Below are positions 56,933 to 64,000 of a stretch of DNA of 64,000 nucleotides, piece after piece (the stretch's first letter is position 1; each line of letters begins with the position of its first letter). The translations under genes were made by a program, and so were the position numbers. Source of the stretch: Lindgomyces ingoldianus (taxonomy: Eukaryota; Ascomycota; Dothideomycetes; Pleosporales; Lindgomycetaceae); NCBI RefSeq assembly GCF_010093535.1, contig NW_022985172.1, forward strand, positions 256,660 to 320,659. Reading direction: 5' to 3'. The notes beneath the pieces were generated by a model. It was not told the DNA's origin. It saw only the letters and a list, made by a program, of their open reading frames with translations, and ran no database searches.

Positions 56933-59216
56933 TGATGACGTGCTAGAAGAAACAGAGGATACATTTATGAATCAGTTAGAGGAAAAAGAAACAAAGTAGA
57001 AGCTGAGAACGAGACATGGGGGAAAACAGTGAGACACGGGCATGATTTGAAGCAAGGTTTTGCCTCCTTCTATTAAGGCAGCGATCTTTCGGCGTTACAG
57101 TGTCGCCACGTCGATGTACTGATGTTCGCGATACCGATTCCTGGTGTTGGGACCTGCGTTCATGTCTTGGGGGCGGGTGACTAACTTGCTCCAGGACCGT
57201 TTCCAGACCTCAGTAAATATGCCCGGAAACAGTTCCCCACCAAACGGTGGATGAGAAAGGAAGTAGATTCTGCTTGGTTCTATGGTCGTATGTGGCAGAG
57301 AAGGGAAATGCAATAATTATATCGTTCTACAAGCATATTGGAAGGTATCTGGAGGGAAAGATGTCTAAATATGCGGAACTTAGCGTTAAGGTTGCCTCAG
57401 ATACCGCTGTGGGTTGAAGTCGCAGTCTTCTCTCACAGATCAGACGAAATCACGGTACCGAAAGTTGAGATGCCATGTGACATTTTCGGCTAAAATTAAG
57501 CTTAATCGATGCAACCTCGCAAAAGAATTCTCGATGTGTTCACCGCTTTTCGCGCAACTGCCCTCATTCCCACGACCAGCCACCAGATAATGAAACTTGC
57601 AATATCGAAAAATTGGTGCAGTCTTCATGCATGCATCCTGGCTTGAACCGAGGAGACCGAAGGACAATCAGTCATCGACAAAGATCCTAGTAGTTCTGCG
57701 TCACTTTCCAGTTTTCCACATAGTAAGGTATCAGCAGGTTCAGCATCATGATTGGAGGGGCGTATGGGAAAACGGTGAAGGTTCAGGGCTGGAATTTGCG
57801 ATGTTCCATAGGGCTGAACAGGCAAGGCTGAGCCAACGTACCGGTCGCCAGTGAGAAGGTCAGCTTGCAATGTCCCCGCTTAGTACGTAGCTACATACAT
57901 GTCTGACTCAGGAGAACGGTTATCTCGGTGCTGGTGTTGTGGTGGTCAGCTAGGGTGGTCTTCTTGGCGCTGCCACTCTGGGACTCCCTTTGGCTTCAGA
58001 CGAGGTGGTGTCGACATATGCAGGCACCAGCGACGGAAACAGCCTAGCACGGAGTGTGGGTTCCGGGGCTTTGGAGAAGGTGAGACATTTCTTTCTCTTG
58101 GGTCGCTTTTCCACCGTCTTGCACCCAACAGTGAAAGCTCAGTTGCATTGCTTGGGTCGCAGTCATGAGATGTTATCGATAAGGGTGAGGCGGCAAAAGA
58201 AAGGTCGAATGGGAGCCATGAAGTTTCAGTAGCCGCTCATGAAGGTCGAGACCGTTTGTTGAATGCTGGCTGTCGCCATGTCTTATGACTCTGTGAATTT
58301 GTTAAAACGCCTATCACAGAGCGCTCAAAGGACACGCTTCACATCCTGTCATCTTTGACGCTTGCAGAACGACGCTTGGAGCAAGATAGATCTTGTTCAG
58401 ATTCACAGGACGCTTAGGAAGAGCTGGATCCGGCACGTTTCGCGAACGCAGATCAGTAGGTGGAGTATCCGGGGTGAGCTAGGAACTTGAGATGAGTTTC
58501 GTAGTCTTCCAAGGAACAGCCACTTCGTCGCGGGAGCCGTAACGGCGCAGCGTCTCTTCGCATTAGTGCATTGCCGAGGACAAGAGAGACACTCTGCTCC
58601 AACTCATCTCTAGATCCTCCACCCTATGTTGCAGTTGGAGGTAAGAGAAGTCGGTCAGGCTGGCATCGGTGCTAGATGTATTGAGTTTAGCTCACCGCCC
58701 CCACGCCGATTCAGCATGGCTCATTGCTGGTTCCGAACGGCCACAGGCGACCCGTGGACTCGGCCTCCTGCTCGATAGGCCTCGCATGCTGCATGCGATG
58801 ACTTTGAGGGGAGCCGATTGCTGGATATGCAAACATCTGCAGCTGGGTGTGGTTCGTTGCATTGTCTGGCTGTCCGCCCTTTGGATGGACGGGAAAGGTG
58901 GCCTGCGCTTCCAGAACCATCGGATACTCCGGGAGGCCCTGATTCGTCTGCCTGGGGTGAAGAGCGGGGGGTAGAGCGGCTGCGCCGAGGGACCTCTGCT
59001 GTCTGACCGCCCCGCTTAATTTCTCACTGGATGTGCTATTTCTGAAAACACCAGACGACTGAGGTTGTGCTGTCACGGGTGCGGCTGAGGACATTCTCCA
59101 TCAACGCTCATCCATTTATTAAAGACAATTGAGCCCCCAATGGACGCCATCCAGCTTCAGCGCAACAGCCGCCCCCTGAGCGCCCGTATCCCTTATCGCA
59201 CAGCTCAGGATTGACG
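56933..59216. other. Gene-poor stretch upstream of calpain, weak ORFs only
   Basis: Flanks the 5' side of the DUF3435 relic, where the end of an element would lie if it was a captain. A plus-strand reading near 57935-58130 (GLLGAATLGLPLASDEVVST) is interrupted and unassigned. A minus-strand 127-codon frame 59094-58711 (MSSAAPVTAQPQSSGVFRNS) is Pro/Gln-rich with a proper ATG and is divergent from calpain; it may be a real low-complexity protein but has no other support. Confidence 0.4.
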
Positions 59217-62200
59217 ATGGATTCGCAAATATCCAACTTTGACTTGGTAAACATCACCAGACCCCAATCGAAAGCACCCAGCATGAACCACGAAGCACCC
59301 GCTCCCCGCCCTCGGCCCAGGATGAAGAAGCAGCCTCCCCAGCGGGGCCTTAACGAGTTCTGGGACAAGTTCACCACCAAGCACCCTGGCAAAATCTTCA
59401 CCATCTTGCCCGACAACCTGTATGCGAAGCGCGCTGCCGCACATGCCCCGAAAGGTACTATTCCTGGCCAGAATGCCGTCGCATCCTACGAAGAGGCTGC
59501 CGATGCCTGCAAGAAGAAAGTTGCAAAAATCGTGAAAGAATGCCGGCGGCTGAACCAGAAGTATCGGGACCCACATTTCGACATAGAATCCGATTTCAAG
59601 CGATCGCAAATGAACCCCGATATACCACCAGACTGCCTTACAACATTAAACGAAGATCGAAGCACGTTTCAGCCCATGTCGGTCAAGCGGATCGAGGTAC
59701 GTTCGTCCGCTGCGATGCCGCGTTCCACATGGCTAATGGCTCTGGTCAACTTTAGGACATCTTCGAGAAACCCCGCTTCTTTATTGAAGGCGCGAGTGCA
59801 AGCGATGTTCGACAGGGAAACGACGGCGACTGCTGGCTGATGTCGGCGCTCTGCACAATAAGTAATAAGGAAGGTCTGGTCCAGAGAGTCTGTGTGGCTC
59901 GGGATGAGCAAGTCGGAGTGTACGGATTTGTGTTCCACAGAGGTAGGCACCCGGTGACTGTATGATCTGGCACCCGTGCTCACGTGAGACAGATGGTGAA
60001 TGGATCTCGGAAGTCATTGACGATAAACTGTACCTAATAAAAGAGGATTTCGACGAAGCCACGCTCGGACGATATCAATGGCTGGAACTACAGAACCGGA
60101 AAAGCCCAGAGGATGAATATCGTACAGCGATGCAGACAGGCTCAAGGGCGTTGTACTTTGCCCAGTGCAGTGACCCGAACGAGACATGGCTGCCGCTGCT
60201 CGAGAAGGCATATGCCAAGGCCCATGGCGATTATTCCGCCATTGACGGGGGATTCGTTGGCGAGGGAATCGAAGATCTTACGGGCGGTGTCACGTCCGAG
60301 GTTTTCGCTACCGACATCCTCGACAAGGACAAATTTTGGCGGGAAGAATTGCTAAATGTCAACAAGACTTTCCTTTTTGGCTGTGGCCAGATGGGCGGCA
60401 TCTACGGCGAACGCAAGGGGATCCAAGAGAAGCACGCATACTCGATCATGGAAGCCCGCGAAATTGACGGTCACCGCTTACTTAAGCTTCGAAATCCATG
60501 GGGCAAAACCGAATGGAACGGCCCTTGGAGCGATGGTTCCGAGGAGTGGACCCCCGAGTGGATGCAGAAGCTTCACCATAAATTTGGCGACGACGGGGTC
60601 TTCTGGATTTCTTACAAAGACCTTCTCAGGCATTACCAGCACTTTGACCGAACGAGATTATTTGGCCCCGAATGGACAATCTCCCAACAGTGGACGAGCG
60701 TCAATGTCCCATGGTCCGTCGACTACCTAGACACCAAATTCAGGATCAAGCTATCCAAGCCTAGCCCAGTTGTTATCGTGTTGAATCAGCTTGACGATAG
60801 ATATTTCCAAGGCCTTGAAGGTCAATATGAGTTCCAGCCCCAATTCCGACTCCATAAAGATGATGAGGAAGAGTATATCGTTCGCAGTAACGGCACCTAC
60901 TACATGAAGCGATCCGTTTCGACCGAGCTCGACCTTGAAGCGGGTAACTATACCGTGCTCCTTAAGATAAAGGCAACCAGGTTACCTAACCCAACACCGG
61001 AGGACGTCATCCGTGCCACCTGTACCACACGCCGGGAGAAGCTTTTATCTAGAGGGCTCTCCTATGACCTCGCTCACGCAAAAGGCCAGTTCCGCGAACA
61101 AGCAAAAGAGAAGGAGCGCCGCGAGCATGAAAAGAAGAAAGAGCGCAAGAAGGCTGAGATGAAACATGCCTACGAACAACGCCGCAAGCTCCGCAAGAAG
61201 ACTAAGCTTCGAGAGAAGAAGAAAGCCGCCAAATTGGCTGAGAAGAAACCCAGATCTGAGTTTAGAGAAGTCGACAGAAAGCTCCAAGATATTAGCGGTC
61301 TAGGAATCAATGTCGATGAAGAGGACGACACAAAACCCATGCATCCGACAATTGCTATGCACCAAAGGGCCGCAAGCACTGGAACAATTCCTATCGATCA
61401 CATTCGTGATCGCTCAGTTAGCCCAAGTGGAGGGTTCGGTGGGCGTGGAGGCTATAATAAAGGGCGTGGAGGCTATAATGCCGAGAAAGCCGCAGCCGAG
61501 GCTTTGCCACTAACAAACCGCAGCGTTGAAGCTCATACAGCTACTCGCAACGAGGCTTACCAAGGCCGTGGAGGCTATAACTTTCCAGCGTCTGGCTTGC
61601 CGAGTGCGAACGCATTTCAAGCCGGGCGAGACGGATACAACATGGGAAGAGATGGCTACAACATGGGAAGAGATGGCTACAATATGGGCAGGGATGGCTA
61701 CAATATCGGTAGAGACGGGTACAACATTGGCAGAGATGGATACAACGAAAACGAATCTCCAGTTCCGACCACTGGAACGGATGAGTTCCGCCCTGGTACA
61801 CCATCTGGACGCACCTATAGCCCTCGGCCAGACCGCCGCCCCGGACAACCATCACCCACTCCTTCGAGACGCGCTACACTCTCCCCCATCCCAGGTATCA
61901 GACCTGGAATTTCAGTTACTCGCGGCCGCGGAACAAGCACTTGCTCGCACCGAGCCCGCGAGGGGGTCTATTCTCCTTCGGAGCTCTCCGATGACTCATC
62001 TTGGGACTCTGAGCTCGATGGACCCGACTCCTCAGACTCTGATCTCGACAGCTCAGATGACGAGAGGTTCTACGAGCAACCGTCTCACAGCCACCGCTTC
62101 CGCCGGTATGAAGAGGAGGAAGATGAATTCGAACGGGATCCTTGGAACGCTGTCTGTGTTGTTGGCCTCCGTGTCTTCTCCAAAGACACCGATGTCGAGA

Positions 62201-62439
62201 TTGAAGTGCAGAACGGAGAAGGCGAGCGCAAGAAGAATGAAGATAGTGAGGAGGGCTCTATGATAAGTAATGTAGTTGGCAGGAAGGAGAAAGAACTGGA
62301 TGTCGATGACAGTGCAGCTGATGCTACGAGTCCTCTGCGCACGAGAGGAAACTTGGACTCTGCACTTGCTGAAAGGGTCAAACTTGTCGGTGATGCACCG
62401 GCTGGCAAGGAGCGAGATCAATCAGGGACGCTGTCTTAA
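59217..62439 (+). CDS. Calpain-family cysteine protease
   Basis: Three exons: 59217-59696, 59756-59942, 59993-62439 (introns 59 and 50 nt, GTACGT and GTAGGC donors), 1,037 aa. The protease core CysPc carries all three catalytic residues: Cys186 in GNDGDCWLMSAL, His370 in EKHAYSIMEA and Asn390 in LRNPWGKTEWNGPWSDGS. It is followed by a C2-like beta domain (SPVVIVLNQLDDRYFQGLEG ... GNYTVLLKI). Residues about 620-690 are a Lys/Arg/Glu-rich coiled coil. A Gly-rich region with GRGGYN and six GRDGYN(M/I) units precedes an acidic Ser/Asp-rich tail ending GTLS. No EF hands are seen. Cytosolic, probably calcium-regulated limited proteolysis is inferred; it is not PalB/Rim13 by architecture. The second acceptor (GAGACAG) restores HRDGEWISEV. 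Confidence 0.92.
61624..61746 (+). repeat. 21-bp coding tandem repeat in calpain gene
   Basis: Nearly six 21-bp copies (start 61624, last copy 18 bp) encode G-R-D-G-Y-N-(M/I). Differences between copies are mostly synonymous third-position changes plus the M/I switch. Related GRGGYN units lie upstream at about 61440-61480 and 61567-61580. Confidence 0.9.
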
Positions 62440-63468
62440 AGAAAGAGGGATTGGAAGTGGGATAGAACGTACGATTTAAGAGAAGGATATTTCGGTCGTA
62501 TTTCCACCATGCTTTTCTTAGAATGTAAACTTGTTTGTTTGGGCAGCGCTCAGCTTTTGGACACTTCTCAGATTGCTATCCGGAAGTAGGCAAGGTGTTA
62601 TTGAGTGGATATGACTATTTCGGGCTGGTTTTTCACGGCTTGGCGGCTTTTTCACTTAAATGTTGGGTAATCGTTCTTTGGTGGGAATAATGGGTGGGCG
62701 CTTCTAGTATTTCCTACGTAATAGATAATCTTTTAATCTACATCCCCAAGTATCCCGCTCGTAGTATTATAGTTACCACATCCGCTCCACTTGGGATAGG
62801 GTATTGGATAGGCATGACAGTGTGAGGAAGCAAAGCATGTTGTAAACCTTTGCTAGCATGATACAGCTTCACATAACCATAGGATCTAGCGAGAGGCGTT
62901 TTTAAGTTTACGAGTTGTCGTAGTTATTTAGGGTGCAAAGCACGAGCACAGCGACCAGCATATAGGCGAGTATTTTCGAAAAAGCCTGTGCCCTTCTGCA
63001 TCAAGCTCTAGTTATTGGGGCGGCTTTCAACATCCAGTCGAACAGATCCGGATCCTTACCTACGGCTTGTTTCTAACCTGGATGAGTTAACTAAACAAAT
63101 TACAGCAATTTAATAACTACATCTGTAGCAACTTTGAAACGGCTTTAATGCTTAAGTCATTAAGGTTTCAGTTTCAAAATCCCCCCCTGTCTTATCAGCT
63201 ATGATTGAAAGCACACTCAACACATCCCGCAGTGTTCAGTGGGCCAGCTGCTCTGGGATTGGTCGGAAGTTCAACCAGCCCCCATCCTGTGGCTGTTCAG
63301 CTGATGGTGATTTAGGGCCAATCAGCAAACACTTCAAACACTTCGCCTAGATGCCTAGCTGTGGCTTGCTATAGTTTCCATCTACAAAAGCCTCCCGGTC
63401 TATTCTCGGTCACCTCAATACAAATCTCAGCCTTCCCAGCTGATTTTGAAACTTAGGGCCGCCCCAAA
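62440..63468. other. Intergenic, promoter of the right-edge gene
   Basis: 1 kb without an ORF of note. Near 63255-63335 there are two CCAAT-type motifs in opposite orientation (GGGATTGGTCGG and GGCCAATCAGC) about 60 bp apart, 130-210 bp before the next start codon. A C7 run follows an AT-rich patch (63090-63190). Confidence 0.5.
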
Positions 63469-64000
63469 ATGTCGTCGAGCCTTTGTTACTATAATTGTTC
63501 AGAGCACCCTTATTCAATTTCACCTAACCCAGATATCTCGGGAGTCGGGGTATGCCTTGCGATTAATGGGAGGTATTATTGTTCGTTAACGTAGTTTAGG
63601 TCATAATCGGATATGCTACAACGGCCGGAATAGTTGTTTTCATTCTCCTTGTCTCTTATTTCACGGTTTACGATCCACTCGAGGACCCATTTCGAAAGGA
63701 AATTGGCGGTACCCCTACCATTCAATATCGGCCTAATCCAGTGGACGTCGTCTTCCTCAAGCTTACATCAGCTATTTGGAACAGGTTAAGGAAGAAAAAT
63801 ACACTCTCCTCTGTCGCCCCTCCACGTATGCCACGTAATACTCGTTTACATGCATCTTGTGTCAAAGTACGTCATAGAACCCTCCCGGCAATCTAAATCC
63901 CTTCTCATGGTCTATAGTGTGTTCAATCTATGAGCGACCTGCAAATACTAACCGGTACCTCTATTCTAATAAGCGGCTATGCTCAACTAAAATGCGGTCT
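63469..64000 (+). CDS. Fungal multi-pass membrane protein, 5' part (runs off window)
   Basis: Three exons are visible: 63469-63549, 63600-63866, 63918 to beyond 64000 (introns 50 and 51 nt; GTATGC and GTACGT donors), all phase 0. The protein starts MSSSLCYYNC, then SPNPDISGVGVIIGYATTAG leading into a first hydrophobic helix (IVVFILLVSYFTVYDPLEDP), a cytosolic stretch, and SMSDLQILTGTSILISGY-A, the start of a second helix. This NPDI-SG-GV plus MSDLQ-TG--ILISG pattern is common to a family of uncharacterised Pezizomycotina polytopic proteins. The exons are too short for length-based ORF finding, so the gene is easily missed. The 3' part lies outside the window. Confidence 0.8.

Noticed and set aside
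61526..62263. 245-codon plus-strand ORF in the calpain 3' half
   Set aside because: Alternative frame of the repeat and acidic tail; the calpain frame is continuous and family-like.
1..64000. CRISPR arrays, operons, ribosome-binding sites, bacterial insertion sequences
   Set aside because: Spliceosomal introns and gene families show a fungal nuclear genome; no such features were seen.

Overview
The window is nuclear DNA of a filamentous ascomycete (Pezizomycotina; the gene families and style would fit Leotiomycetes, but that is inference). The support is many short spliceosomal introns (about 43-108 nt, GTRNGT donors, CTAAC-like branch sites), recognisable fungal single-copy genes (CTR86, TFB3, BUD27/URI, RRD1/PTPA, HBS1, a calpain), and an AT-rich tract at the left end with the signature of repeat-induced point mutation (RIP). 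All exon structures were worked out by hand from splice motifs, frame and family resemblance; no database search was possible.

Layout. 1-6.7 kb: AT/TA-rich, gene-free, RIP-degraded repeats, including 116-bp tandem repeats and a long inverted repeat whose two arms differ by one-directional C-to-T/G-to-A changes. 7.9-11.0 kb: a small secreted peptide gene and a DUF3176 membrane protein whose frame breaks at a 15-G tract. 12.9-20.0 kb: housekeeping block CTR86, TFB3, BUD27. 21.6-28.1 kb: a 7-TM-like protein, a protein with a degenerate chymotrypsin-like domain carrying Cys where Ser is expected, and a divergent C-terminally anchored protein; two homologous upstream regions sit at the same distance from two of these genes. 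29.3-39.6 kb: a large basic protein of unknown function, PTPA, an Ala/Pro-rich protein and HBS1.

40-57 kb is accessory in character: decayed genes (a small ORF, a methyltransferase, an F-box protein, a 2EXR-like protein, a DUF3435 tyrosine-recombinase-like gene) are interspersed with two intact genes, an AA9 lytic polysaccharide monooxygenase and a NACHT/ankyrin STAND (NLR-like) protein. Several disabling stops in the relics are explained by CAR-to-TAR transitions, as RIP would give. DUF3435 is the domain of Starship captain recombinases, and NLR-type genes are recurrent Starship cargo, so the most interesting hypothesis here is a dead Starship-like or other tyrosine-recombinase element around 40-57 kb. 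No element ends or target-site duplications were identified.

59.2-64.0 kb: an intact calpain-type protease with a 7-residue tandem repeat, then the 5' part of a fungal membrane-protein gene that runs off the right edge.
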